Shown one piece after another: positions 9,004 to 17,884 of a stretch of 31,614 nt of DNA. Origin of the DNA: a virus; the IMG/VR virus record IMGVR_UViG_3300043436_001747, positions 1 to 31,614 of that record, one strand, 5' to 3'. Position 1 is the stretch's first letter. The number at the start of each line of letters is the position of its first letter. A program made the translations under genes and the position numbers. The notes under the pieces were generated by a model. It was not told where the DNA came from. It saw nothing but the letters and a program-made list of their open reading frames with translations, and did no database searches.

Positions 9004-9827
9004 GTAACAGGACGAAAACCAAGGTCATCATTAACCAAATCTTCGTATGGCACAAGGTGAGAAATGTTTGATATTTTAGCCTTTAATTTTGGACAATCAA
9101 CATACTTTCCTTCATGCCTGTTTACGCAGTTGAAGCAAATAGGATAGAAGTCTGCATTAAGCGACTTGTCGGGATTGTTTTTCCATTTGTGGTAATCTTT
9201 CACATACCTTGTCGGGTCTGGCTGAACTCCGTTGTCTTCCAGATACTGAAAAATATCGTCATCAGTCCAATCTCGCATTGGATACAATGACATTGGCGAA
9301 TTGTCCGCATAGCGAATATCAACTGCAAGCGGAACATGACCCTTAATCAAATCTGTGTCGCTATACTTGGTTCCAATATACACTGCTCCCCAAGGCCAAT
9401 TAAACGTGCCTGTAGGACGCTGTAGAACATCAGTAACGCCACACAAGAAATCCTCGCTTTCCTTTGGTCTTTCAGTCCCAAGAGAAAGACACACGGCAGT
9501 TCCTTGACCCCATTGATAGTATTTGATGAAATCAAAACGCAACTCGCCAGTCTCAACATCAGGCCCATCCGCAATCGCTATTTTGCTTGGAGCGTAATCG
9601 TAGACCTCAAGTTTCCACTCTTTAATCAAACGATCCGAATAAGCGTATCGTTCACGCAACTTTGGTTCACGATACTGGATGACAGGAAGATCAATTCCTG
9701 CTCCAAACTTGATCAAATGCAGCAGTGCCGTGGAGTCTTTACCTCCACTCCACAAAACCACTGCTCTGGGCCACCTTTTGTTCCATTCTTTGATTTTATG
9801 TATTGTTGTATCTATTAGTTGTTTCAT
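8991..9827 (-). CDS. PP-loop ATPase of the PAPS reductase/sulfurtransferase type
   Basis: 278 residues. SGGKDS at 27-32 is the PP-loop that adenylates substrates in PAPS reductases, ATP sulfurylase small subunits and related thiolation enzymes. A YPMRDWTDDDIFQYL segment (182-196) is also typical of the superfamily. Near the C-terminus C231-x-x-C234 and C245 may bind a metal or Fe-S cluster, which fits phage and DndC-like members more than a plain sulfate-assimilation enzyme. The start codon overlaps the preceding stop (TAATG), and the end overlaps the YkgJ-like gene by 13 bases. The likely chemistry is ATP-dependent transfer of sulfur or activation of a nucleic acid or small molecule. True PAPS reductase activity is possible but not shown. 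The partner protein with many cysteines supports sulfur or metal chemistry. Confidence 0.88.
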   Translation of the reverse strand: MKQLIDTTIHKIKEWNKRWPRAVVLWSGGKDSTALLHLIKFGAGIDLPVIQYREPKLRERYAYSDRLIKEWKLEVYDYAPSKIAIADGPDVETGELRFDFIKYYQWGQGTAVCLSLGTERPKESEDFLCGVTDVLQRPTGTFNWPWGAVYIGTKYSDTDLIKGHVPLAVDIRYADNSPMSLYPMRDWTDDDIFQYLEDNGVQPDPTRYVKDYHKWKNNPDKSLNADFYPICFNCVNRHEGKYVDCPKLKAKISNISHLVPYEDLVNDDLGFRPVTWNK

Positions 9828-10618
9828 TAAATAATAATTGCTACACCTGCCAATGCGCCAATTGCCGCTCCTCCAGTTGAAAGCATTTGACCTTGTTGCG
9901 CGTTTGCGCTAGCGGCATTTTGTTGAGCATTTTGAAGCATCATTTGCTCATAATTTTGTTGACTTTGCTGTTGATTTTGATTGATTTTTTGAAGTTGCCC
10001 GAGGTTAGAATTAATCCAATCTGTTGTCGATTGATTAAGTTGTTGCGCTCCTTGCATGACATTGCCTTGGTATTGTTGCATCGCAGCAAGATTTTGCTGT
10101 TTTGCAGCTTGCTCGGCAGCAATAATAGACGCTGGATCAAGACCGCCAATTGGAGCGGGAGTTTGAGCAAGGTATCCTTGTTGAATTGCGAGATTTTGCA
10201 ACCTTGCCTGCCTTCCAGCTTCTGTTGCTTGATCGTAAACGGCAGACCTGCCAATCAAGCTATCAGTTCCAAGTCCAGATTGGTTCATCAATCCTTTTTT
10301 GACCGCCCAATTGTCCATCCAAGTCTTTGTTGCATCCAAGTTAGTCGCCTCTGCAACTTTAGAACCAAGTTCATCGCGCATCTTGGAAATCTCTGGATTT
10401 AGCAACCGATCAAATTCCTTTGAACGCTGCAAATTGTCCATTCCAAACTCTGCCGCTTGCTGTGAAGTTTTTGCAGCATCAAAAGACTGCATTAATGGAG
10501 CTTGAGACGAGTATGATTTAAGAAGATTTGCTTGATTTTGCAACATCGCAAGTTGTCCTTGCGATTGAATACCTAAACCTTGAAGTGCTACCGTGGAGTT
10601 TGGTTTTTGGTATGCCAT
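9827..10618 (-). CDS. Gln/Ala-rich internal-virion-like protein, second copy of a pair
   Basis: 263 residues from ATG at 10618, which follows the upstream stop as TAATATG. An ATG at 10648 would add ten residues inside the neighbour, but the tight junction repeated across the window favours 10618. The protein is helical and Gln-rich and aligns along its length with the upstream 304-residue protein: both have an x-LGM/FGM-x-N-[LV]-QRS-[KR]-E segment, a W-x-x-x-x-GL segment, a TxIGxxAxYD-like segment, a P-[IV]-GG-[LI]-DP motif, an AAK-x-x-NL-x-A-[ML]-Q segment and an N-Q-S motif. A hydrophobic Gly/Ala stretch closes the C-terminus and could insert into membrane. An internal core or ejection function is inferred from composition and position before the polyvalent gene. 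Confidence 0.75.
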   Translation of the reverse strand: MAYQKPNSTVALQGLGIQSQGQLAMLQNQANLLKSYSSQAPLMQSFDAAKTSQQAAEFGMDNLQRSKEFDRLLNPEISKMRDELGSKVAEATNLDATKTWMDNWAVKKGLMNQSGLGTDSLIGRSAVYDQATEAGRQARLQNLAIQQGYLAQTPAPIGGLDPASIIAAEQAAKQQNLAAMQQYQGNVMQGAQQLNQSTTDWINSNLGQLQKINQNQQQSQQNYEQMMLQNAQQNAASANAQQGQMLSTGGAAIGALAGVAIII

Positions 10619-10619
10619 A

Positions 10620-11534
10620 TTATACAGCAATTGCTTTGGGAACCGCATTCATTTTGTATTGATATTCTCCAGCGGGATTTGTCCCCATACTTGCCGCTCC
10701 AGCACCTTTTGCCATTGAGCCATATCCTTGTGCCGCTCCACTAACAATATTTCCTGCCGCTTGAGCATATGCGCCAGTCATCGCTCTGTCTGCTGCAAGA
10801 TTTTGAGCTTGTTGCCCAAGCAATGCGCCTTGGTAATTCAATTTGTTTTGCATCGCGTTTTGTTGCAAATTTTGGAAGTTTGCTCCAGCTTGCGCCATTT
10901 GATCAGAGACAGATTGATTAAATCCTCCAATGTTTCCATACATAGCATTCTGCCAGTTTTGAAGTGCTTGCAAGTTAGATGCTTTTGCCGCTTCTTGAGC
11001 GGAAATTGATGTAGATGGATCAATGCCCCCAACTGGAGCTTGCATTTGACGAAGAATTTCTTGCTGCAATGCAAGGTTTTGCTGATCGTAGTTAGCTTTT
11101 GCTTTCAATGCAGCATCGTATGTTGCAGCTTGCCCAATTGTAGAATCTCCAAGCCCTGTTTCGTATCCTTGAATAAGTCCTTGGTTACGCGCCCATTCGT
11201 TCATGTATTGTGCTGCGTTATCCATGCTGGCAAGGCGAGCAAGTTCCGCACCTTGAGCTTGTCGCATTTGCGCTGCTTCTGGAGAAACCATTTGCTCTAA
11301 TTCGCGTGAACGTTGAACATTGGCCATTCCAAGTTGTGCAAGTCGTTTTGATTCAGCGGCAGCATCATACTCTTGCTGTGCTGGAGCCATTCTTGCATAA
11401 GCATCAAGCAATTGAGCTTGCGTTGCTTGTTGCTGTGTTTGGGCTTGCTGCATGGCAAGCATAATAGCCAAATCCCGCGAGGAATCTGGTTTTGTCAAAT
11501 ACTTTTTAGCATCAACTTTTTTTGCGCCACCCAT
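10620..11534 (-). CDS. Gln/Ala-rich internal-virion-like protein, first copy of a pair
   Basis: 304 residues starting MGGAKKVDAKK, two bases after the preceding TAA. It is a Gln/Ala-rich helical protein with a Gly/Ala-rich, weakly hydrophobic C-terminal region (about 255-285). It shares its order of motifs with the next gene: an LGMANVQRSRELEQM segment, a WARNQGL segment, a GDSTIGQAATYDAAL segment and APVGGIDPSTS, so the two are tandem paralogues. The MGG start is shared with the two small Gln-rich proteins downstream. No enzymatic motif is seen. I infer an internal virion or DNA-ejection role, by analogy with podovirus core proteins that follow the nozzle gene. Confidence 0.75.
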   Translation of the reverse strand: MGGAKKVDAKKYLTKPDSSRDLAIMLAMQQAQTQQQATQAQLLDAYARMAPAQQEYDAAAESKRLAQLGMANVQRSRELEQMVSPEAAQMRQAQGAELARLASMDNAAQYMNEWARNQGLIQGYETGLGDSTIGQAATYDAALKAKANYDQQNLALQQEILRQMQAPVGGIDPSTSISAQEAAKASNLQALQNWQNAMYGNIGGFNQSVSDQMAQAGANFQNLQQNAMQNKLNYQGALLGQQAQNLAADRAMTGAYAQAAGNIVSGAAQGYGSMAKGAGAASMGTNPAGEYQYKMNAVPKAIAV

Positions 11535-11536
11535 GA

Positions 11537-11923
11537 TTAAAAATTAGTCATACTATAAATTTCACGATCTGTTTTTGTCAAACCTAATTTATTCATAATT
11601 TCATTGCTAAAATTAGGCCGATCATTGACTAGTGGAACTCCAATGTATCCGGGTTGTCCAGAAAGTTGCGAATGCGCCTTCCAATCGCTCATCACTTGGA
11701 TCACATCTTGTGGTCGCGTGTGTTGTGGGTGAAAGGCAGGATAGACGACAGGAAGAAATACATGATCAGAATATCCAAATAACTTGCCATTAGAATAATG
11801 CGCGTAAACATTGATATTCGGGTGTTCGATGATTTCATGGTCAAATTCTTGAGCGAAATCTTGTAATTCATAGAATTCGTTTGATCCATGCCTTGCATAT
11901 TTATATTCAATTCTTGTTCTCAT
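11537..11923 (-). CDS. Conserved-looking phage protein of unknown function
   Basis: 128 residues with no low-complexity sequence. The N-terminal half is rich in aromatic, His and acidic residues. The middle has a striking segment, FLPVVYPAFHPQHTRP (about residues 56-71), then a DWKAHSQL...PGYIGVPL stretch and an ordinary polar C-terminus. It starts after TAG plus eight A/T bases and is followed by the first Gln/Ala-rich virion gene. The sequence looks like a compact globular protein under constraint, but I cannot tie it to a characterised family. Its place between the nozzle and internal-virion genes suggests a virion or assembly function. Confidence 0.65.
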   Translation of the reverse strand: MRTRIEYKYARHGSNEFYELQDFAQEFDHEIIEHPNINVYAHYSNGKLFGYSDHVFLPVVYPAFHPQHTRPQDVIQVMSDWKAHSQLSGQPGYIGVPLVNDRPNFSNEIMNKLGLTKTDREIYSMTNF

Positions 11924-11931
11924 ATATTTAT

Positions 11932-12186
11932 CTAATTAGTTCCAACCACAACTTCGTTTCCGCTCAATTCAGTTGGCAAGTATCCTTTAAATCTTTCTGC
12001 TTGCTGCTGAATAACCTTGTTCCGTGTGGAAAAGTTACCACAAACAACGCAAGGCAGGCAATTTTCAGCATCGATTGGAATTGGAACAGAAGAATAGAGA
12101 GGCACAACTGGATCATCGCCGAATGGTGATACAAAGCGGTTTGGGAAGTTTGTAACTTTTACAGAAGCGTCAACGATGGATGGCAT
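11932..12186 (-). CDS. Small hypothetical protein with a Cys-x-x-Cys-x-x-Cys motif
   Basis: 84 residues, starting one base after the nozzle gene (TAATATG). The first half is rich in Val, Pro and Ser and probably beta-stranded. C43, C46 and C49 form CLPCVVC, which could bind a metal or form disulfides. The C-terminal half is helical and then ends in a short beta-like tail. I do not recognise the family. A small tail or head-tail protein is the simplest guess from position, with no direct support. Confidence 0.6.
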   Translation of the reverse strand: MPSIVDASVKVTNFPNRFVSPFGDDPVVPLYSSVPIPIDAENCLPCVVCGNFSTRNKVIQQQAERFKGYLPTELSGNEVVVGTN

Positions 12187-12187
12187 A

Positions 12188-14290
12188 TTAGCAAGGATTT
12201 AATATTCTATATTGATTTGCCGCTGCATTTGCGGCCTGTTCAGCAAGAATTCCAGCTTGTTCTTCTGCGTGAGTGAAAGAAATACTTGACAAGAACGATG
12301 CTGCTGCCGTTGCTGAAATTGATGACAAAGATGGACAAGTTAAAGTCACAGTTCGATAAACTTTAGCATACCAACTTTGCTGGTCTGTTTGAGGCACTTC
12401 ATACGGACTTGGTAGTAAATCAAGAGTCAATGTTGATCCATCTTGGGCAAGCAAACAAGATTGTTTTTCTTTTGAATTTGGAACACCAGTTGACCTTTCG
12501 CTCCACGGGTCTTGAAACATCCGAATTATCTCAACTCCTAACTCTCCACACCATTCAACGAGCATAGAAAAGCCCTTATCAATATCCGTTGTCAGATAGG
12601 ATTCGCACGTTTCAGCAGTTGCATTTCGAGTTGCAGATTCAGTAATCAAACGTCGATATTGCGTGTTTAGAAAACCGAACTTTTCAATTTCTGGAGCAAA
12701 TGGAGTGTCCTGCCACTGGTAGTCTTCAGTTACTGCTAAAATGCGCGTGTCAAGAATTGATTGATACTGCCCCTTGCTTCCTCGATATGATGCCTTGACA
12801 TCTGCCGTTCCTCCAATCTCACAACATTCTAGTTCTGCGTAAACAAATTGTTTGTAATCCATCCCATCACCAAGCAAAGGTGTTTCAACTTGCGAGTAAA
12901 TGCGATTGAATAGTTCAGTTGTTGTTCCATCCGCATTGATGCTCAAATATGAGTCAACTCGGTTTTGAGTAAATGATTCCCAAAGCGAAATGTAAGAACC
13001 ATCATTTGTTGCAGAGTAATCAACGGAGAAATGAAAACATCGAGGTTGTCCATCAACAATTCCTGTAGTCCACTCAACTGGTCTGCTGCCAGTCCATACA
13101 CCGCACCAAGCAGGTTGGCGCGATGATCCCATTTCCGCTGCAACTGCCCAATCCATGACCATTGTAGCTGAATTTAGTGGTTCAAGATACGGAATGCTAT
13201 AGAGTAAATAATTCTCAAATGATGTAGCGCAAATGCCAGTTTGGTTGCCTGCCATGTATGCTTTTGCTCGCACCATTTCGACATCTTTATACAATACCTG
13301 CGACGAAAGGTAAGCGTTGCCAGCAACGTCCGCTGATACAAGTCCACCTTGCGAAAACCACCACATTTGACCAGCTTGAAACGCGATGGACTTGCCAGCG
13401 ATGCAACCTACATTCGCAAACAAAATAGTTTGAAAATTAGGCGTTGTTCCCCATGCTGCCCTGTCGTAAATTCCGCTTGAAAGAGCATAGGTTTCACGAT
13501 CTGTGAATACATACAATTTCTGGTCGTTATTCTGACCTACATAGTTCACCAATGCCGTTACTGGTCGAGTAAATGAGAAGTCTCCTCGCCCTGATCCCGT
13601 TGTGCGTTCCTGCCAGCTTGTAGGATCGCCAAGATCAGACGCAAGAACGATGTTTTTGTTAGCAATCCAAAGTCGATTACCAGAATATGCCATCCAAAAA
13701 CCAATTGGTATGTCAGGGTCTTGCACTCCAGTAGTATTTGATCCATCCCAATACACAGGAGCGTTCACGCCATCTTGGATGAACAATACGCGATGCGAAG
13801 GTGTGACTGAAACATCACCGCCAGTCGAAATGTTTGCTGATTTGGTTGCCAATGTGAAACAAAATTGTGAAACATTTGGATCAAGCGAAACATTGGTAAG
13901 TTGGAATGGTTTCCAATCTTTAGGTTGCGTTAATGGGAATGGACTCCAATAAACCTTGCCGTTTACAGCAAATACAATGTATGGCAACTCATCCGCTTCA
14001 ACTCCTTCGCCATTTGTTCCGTAAATTTGCGTAGATGTTGTAGCATCTGCTGCTTTGAATTGCTTGTTTGCAAGAAACAAAATTCCGCCTTGAAAATTGC
14101 CCGGAGGCAATGACAAACGCATGGATTGTCCCGGTCTTGTCTGCGCGATACCACCTCTAAATTGGCAATTTACTGCCCATTTAACTTGATTTTCTGGCAA
14201 TGCCCACGGATTACGAACAGAGTTTACGCCTTGAGTCCAACCAGCAGTTGTTTTTACTTGCCGTCCAGAAGTAATTTGAGGTGATTTCAT
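12188..14290 (-). CDS. Tail nozzle / tubular protein B-like, beta-propeller type
   Basis: 700 residues, starting one base after the adaptor gene (TAAAATG). The N-terminus has a W-T-x-G-V-N segment, an LPENQVKWAVNCQFRGG stretch and RPG, typical of phage tail-nozzle (T7 gp12-like) and stabilisation proteins that begin with a strand describing a propeller blade. The middle carries Trp- and Tyr-rich, beta-rich repeats, including NRLWIANKN, a KLYVFTDRETYALSSGIYD segment, GCIAGKS and a MWWFSQGGLVSAD stretch. Together with the adaptor immediately upstream this matches the adaptor-nozzle pair of podoviruses, which seals the portal and forms the lower tail tube. The C-terminus (about 660-700) is an Ala/Gln-rich helix. 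Assignment rests on motif pattern, size and gene order, not on an alignment. Confidence 0.78.
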   Translation of the reverse strand: MKSPQITSGRQVKTTAGWTQGVNSVRNPWALPENQVKWAVNCQFRGGIAQTRPGQSMRLSLPPGNFQGGILFLANKQFKAADATTSTQIYGTNGEGVEADELPYIVFAVNGKVYWSPFPLTQPKDWKPFQLTNVSLDPNVSQFCFTLATKSANISTGGDVSVTPSHRVLFIQDGVNAPVYWDGSNTTGVQDPDIPIGFWMAYSGNRLWIANKNIVLASDLGDPTSWQERTTGSGRGDFSFTRPVTALVNYVGQNNDQKLYVFTDRETYALSSGIYDRAAWGTTPNFQTILFANVGCIAGKSIAFQAGQMWWFSQGGLVSADVAGNAYLSSQVLYKDVEMVRAKAYMAGNQTGICATSFENYLLYSIPYLEPLNSATMVMDWAVAAEMGSSRQPAWCGVWTGSRPVEWTTGIVDGQPRCFHFSVDYSATNDGSYISLWESFTQNRVDSYLSINADGTTTELFNRIYSQVETPLLGDGMDYKQFVYAELECCEIGGTADVKASYRGSKGQYQSILDTRILAVTEDYQWQDTPFAPEIEKFGFLNTQYRRLITESATRNATAETCESYLTTDIDKGFSMLVEWCGELGVEIIRMFQDPWSERSTGVPNSKEKQSCLLAQDGSTLTLDLLPSPYEVPQTDQQSWYAKVYRTVTLTCPSLSSISATAAASFLSSISFTHAEEQAGILAEQAANAAANQYRILNPC

Positions 14291-14291
14291 T

Positions 14292-17200
14292 TTACCACAT
14301 TACAGGGTCAGCTCCATCTCCTTCCGCATAACAAACGGAATTAATTTGAGGAACTGCCATAGCATGACCATCAATTGATTCTTGTTGATTTTTGAGGTAT
14401 CCAAACGCAATCTGCCAGTAGCGCATAGCTTGATCTGCAAAATCCTTGTCTTCCAAGTCAACTGCGTGAACAGCAGCAATAATGGCGCGTTCTTGCTCAA
14501 GCGGAATATAATCATACACGCTTGTAATGCTTGGATTAGTCACCTTGTAAATAATCCTTGCCCATGCACAAGGCTTGCCAATGCGGATCCTACGATACTG
14601 CGGATTGATTTCTGTTGGATGATACTGACCGATTAGCGTCATGTCATTGCTGCGTCCGTAGTCCCATGCGTAAAGGCTAACGTATCCATCCGTAAGAGGT
14701 TTTTCAATGTGTGCAACGCTCTTAACAAAGATTGGATCGGAAATTGCGTCAACAAAAAATGTGGATGACACAGAATTTCCAGTCGTTGTGTATGTCCTGC
14801 GTCCAGTTGTGGATGTCAAGTTACGCGAATTGGCAAGCGTGTCGTAAAGCTCGAAAGAATTGTTATCAATCCGACGAACATAGTAATTCGTTCCAGAAAC
14901 CAATCCAATTGGCAATGTGTCGCCTTCTTTTGCGCGAGCTACAAGCAGCGTTCCTGTCTCGTAGAGCGATGAATCAGCAACAATGTTGTTAGATGGTTGA
15001 ACTGTAACATTGCGGATAATGTCAAGGCTCAACTGACCATTTCCTGTGGATGTCAAAACAACTAGAGACGCGCCATTATAAACGCGCACAGAGTCACCAA
15101 TAATTTTGATCGTGTAATTGGTCAATGCAACCAAAGGAGTTGGCAATGTTCCAGATGAGCTAAATTGAACAACTTGATCTTCAGTCAAGAAAGCAGTATT
15201 TACAGGCTTAATCAGATTTGAGTCAACAGATGGAGAAACCTGCGTCCGAATAGCGTAATATGTTTGACCAGTTCCGAAAGAATCAATGTTGATAAGCGTT
15301 GTTAGTCCAACATTTGAATATGCTTTTGCAAGCGTATTTGATGCAACACTCAAATAAAATGGAGTTACACTATTATCAATTGCAGGAGATGTCGTTGGAA
15401 GGATATAATCAGTTCCAAAATAAATTTGTTGTCCACTTGTCAAACTTGTAAAATCACCCAACCAATTATTTGTGAAATCAACTCCAAATGCTCGTGAAAG
15501 AACAACATAAAATGTTCCTGTTCCAGCAGAAGTAATGTTTACATCACTAAAATCTGTGTTTTGAACAGTAAATGTTCCAGTAACACCATTAAGCGGAGTT
15601 TCTGCACGATATGCAGTTCCAGAAACAAGAGGTGATGGCAATGTGCCTGTAGATGAAAAATTTACAAATACACCAGTTGACGGACTTAATGTTATGTTTG
15701 GATTTGAGGAATACCCTGTTCCTGTAGTAACAACGTTAAGTTGCGTTACTTGACCAGTTAGCGAATCAACAACAGCAGTTGCTGTTGCCCCAGTTCCTCC
15801 ACCACCAGTAATTTTTACCTCTGGAGGATCAATGTATCCAGAACCTCCATTTATCTTATTAAATCCAGCAATAAATGTTGTTGTAATTGTTGCAACAGCA
15901 ACCGCTGCTCCCGATCCAAATGTAATTGATGGTGCTGTTTGATAGCCAAATCCTGCATCTGTAATAACAACATTTGTAACAACTCCAGATACAATTATTG
16001 CATATCCAGTTGCTTGTCTAACTACAATTGTGCTTCCAGAAGGTGGGTCTGGAGGCAATGAAAAAGTTACATCTGGAGCAACTGCATAACCAGAACCTCC
16101 GCTTGTAATTCTAACAGATGTTACAGAACCAACTCGTATGGCTTGGAATTGCGCTCCAGAACCAGATGGAGTTGCAATATTAAGTCCCGGCGCGGTAATT
16201 TGACTTTCTGTGCCTACTTTTGATGTGGCTTGAATTAGCTTGACAAGCGAGTTTGTTCCCGATCCAGAAGTTGTAATCTTGATTGGATTCACGAAGTTTG
16301 TCGGAGTTGATGCAGCAGCATCAGCTTGGTTTTCGTGCAATGACACTGAAAAATTATCAATGACATTTACAAAGTAATTCTGATTTGCAATGAGCGGTTG
16401 TGGCAATACGCCTCCAGCAGTAAATGCCTGCACTTGGTCGCCATCGCTGAAGTAATGCCGAACGCTGAAAACAAGTTTTGTCTCTGGAACAATTGCTTTG
16501 CGAATATCAATGTCAATTGGCGACATTGAACCTGTTGTGTAAATTGGATTGCTATTACTCTTCGCATCAGAAAGCGAACTAAAGATGTTCAAATTCAGCG
16601 AATCTATCGGTTGTGCAAAGTATGTTTTCTTTTGTTCTAATGGCGCAGGAAGCGGCAATGTTGGAAAAACAACCTCGTTAGGCGAGTCAATTGCAAACGA
16701 TGGAGCAGATGCAAATTCCAACGAAGTTACAACTTGAGCATTACGCTGGTCGCGCAATTGCATTGAACCAAATCCAACTATGCTTGAAAGCGCGATTGGG
16801 TATTGCAATGCTTCAGCGTTTAGCGAATCGCTGAAAAGCTGGACTGTAACTGCGTCAATAACTCCAACATAATATGTTTGCCCATCGTTTAGCGGCACTG
16901 GAATTGTGCCTGTAAGCACCCTTGCAGACATTCCTTGACCAGATGTCAATCCATGTGGAGTTGTTGTTGTGAAATCAGTAATTGGATCAATGGCAACATT
17001 ACGGGTCGCAATCGTTGCATCATCTGGCGCAATAGTTCCATATTGGAAATCTTGCTGCGAGTGAATTGGAATGAGAAGACCATCCACTCCCATTCCGTTT
17101 GGCATTTGCGAGCGAAGATTGCGATTGTTTTGATCGGTTCCAAGAACGCGAATTTTCTTGCCAACATCATTGTTGCTTTCAGCAACCGCAATAAGTTGCG

Positions 17201-17546
17201 AAGGCTGAATGATGTCCATCAGCGTTGCTACATAGCCTCGATCATCCCATGCCCACTCAACGGAATTATACATTCCACCTTTGTTCACATGGTATTGGAA
17301 CAATCGATTGCGGAAGTATGTCGGAGAACCATCGATATTGACAGCAAGAGGCACATCAATGTTGCGAGGCAGCGCAAGACTGCAACGATCCCAGCCAGTG
17401 CAGACATCGACCTCCGCTGTAGTGTGCGTCCAGTGTCCAGATTCCATCAAGGTCTGGACTGCCTGCTGAATTTTACGAAATACCTTCTTGGTATCTGTTG
17501 ATCCTAAAATTTCAGCGCATTCATCGAAGATTTCCGAGACAAACAT
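14292..17546 (-). CDS. Head-tail adaptor-like protein with a large repeat-rich insertion
   Basis: 1084 residues, much longer than the roughly 200 of T7 gp11. The ends look like one adaptor: residues 1-180 begin with a helical SEIFDECAEILG segment and the last 150 (936-1084) hold HIEKPLTDGYVSLYAWD, an NPQYRRIRIG segment, a YDYIPLEQERAIIAAVHA stretch and an A-x-x-YW helix. Between them, about 186-935, lies a beta-rich insertion. I count about seven copies of a module with LP-x-PL followed by YY/YF-V and an [IV]-D pair, near 190, 278, 355, 622, 690, 772 and 850. Nested inside are four copies of a shorter G-x-V-x-x-V-x-I-T-x-x-G-x-GY-x-x-x-P motif near 472, 519, 560 and 598. The insertion probably projects from the tail neck and may bind host glycans. 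The protein directly precedes the nozzle gene. Confidence 0.75.
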   Translation of the reverse strand: MFVSEIFDECAEILGSTDTKKVFRKIQQAVQTLMESGHWTHTTAEVDVCTGWDRCSLALPRNIDVPLAVNIDGSPTYFRNRLFQYHVNKGGMYNSVEWAWDDRGYVATLMDIIQPSQLIAVAESNNDVGKKIRVLGTDQNNRNLRSQMPNGMGVDGLLIPIHSQQDFQYGTIAPDDATIATRNVAIDPITDFTTTTPHGLTSGQGMSARVLTGTIPVPLNDGQTYYVGVIDAVTVQLFSDSLNAEALQYPIALSSIVGFGSMQLRDQRNAQVVTSLEFASAPSFAIDSPNEVVFPTLPLPAPLEQKKTYFAQPIDSLNLNIFSSLSDAKSNSNPIYTTGSMSPIDIDIRKAIVPETKLVFSVRHYFSDGDQVQAFTAGGVLPQPLIANQNYFVNVIDNFSVSLHENQADAAASTPTNFVNPIKITTSGSGTNSLVKLIQATSKVGTESQITAPGLNIATPSGSGAQFQAIRVGSVTSVRITSGGSGYAVAPDVTFSLPPDPPSGSTIVVRQATGYAIIVSGVVTNVVITDAGFGYQTAPSITFGSGAAVAVATITTTFIAGFNKINGGSGYIDPPEVKITGGGGTGATATAVVDSLTGQVTQLNVVTTGTGYSSNPNITLSPSTGVFVNFSSTGTLPSPLVSGTAYRAETPLNGVTGTFTVQNTDFSDVNITSAGTGTFYVVLSRAFGVDFTNNWLGDFTSLTSGQQIYFGTDYILPTTSPAIDNSVTPFYLSVASNTLAKAYSNVGLTTLINIDSFGTGQTYYAIRTQVSPSVDSNLIKPVNTAFLTEDQVVQFSSSGTLPTPLVALTNYTIKIIGDSVRVYNGASLVVLTSTGNGQLSLDIIRNVTVQPSNNIVADSSLYETGTLLVARAKEGDTLPIGLVSGTNYYVRRIDNNSFELYDTLANSRNLTSTTGRRTYTTTGNSVSSTFFVDAISDPIFVKSVAHIEKPLTDGYVSLYAWDYGRSNDMTLIGQYHPTEINPQYRRIRIGKPCAWARIIYKVTNPSITSVYDYIPLEQERAIIAAVHAVDLEDKDFADQAMRYWQIAFGYLKNQQESIDGHAMAVPQINSVCYAEGDGADPVMW

Positions 17547-17555
17547 GGCGCGAAA

Positions 17556-17879
17556 TTAGCGCATGGAACCTTCTTGTGCAAGAGAATTCAGAAACTCTTC
17601 ATCAGCACCCATTGCAGCGGCTTCTGCGGCCATTGCTTCTCCTTCTGGAGCGGTTGCGCCACCCTTTTGAGCTTCAACATCTGCCTTGAGCGTTTCAAGG
17701 CCAGTTGCAAGCTGTGTGACGAGCGTGTAGATCGCATCAAATGCGTCAGAAGGCATTTCAACCATAACTTGTCCACCAGCGGGAGTAGCCATGTCAGGAG
17801 TTGGTGCGGCCATTTCCCCCGGCATCGCGTCTGGTGTTGGTGTTGGTGCTTCAGTTGGAAGCTCATTTTTTGGAGGCAT
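17556..17879 (-). CDS. Small acidic Pro/Thr- and Ala-rich hypothetical protein
   Basis: 107 residues. The N-terminal 40 are a Pro/Thr/Met-rich disordered stretch (PTEAPTPTPDAMPG and similar). Residues about 43-75 form a likely amphipathic helix (a DAFDAIYTLVTQLATGLETL segment), and an acidic Ala/Glu tail follows. It starts five bases after the preceding TAA and ends nine bases before the adaptor gene. The small helical, acidic form recalls scaffolding or chaperone-type proteins, but scaffolds are usually encoded just before the capsid gene, which is 13 kb away. I leave the function open. Confidence 0.6.
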   Translation of the reverse strand: MPPKNELPTEAPTPTPDAMPGEMAAPTPDMATPAGGQVMVEMPSDAFDAIYTLVTQLATGLETLKADVEAQKGGATAPEGEAMAAEAAAMGADEEFLNSLAQEGSMR

Positions 17880-17884
17880 AAATT

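Noticed and set aside
16935-17501. Plus-strand frame of 188 codons opposite the adaptor gene
   Set aside because: It lies opposite the start of the adaptor gene, is Ile/Cys/Arg-rich and has no recognisable motif, so it is an antisense shadow.
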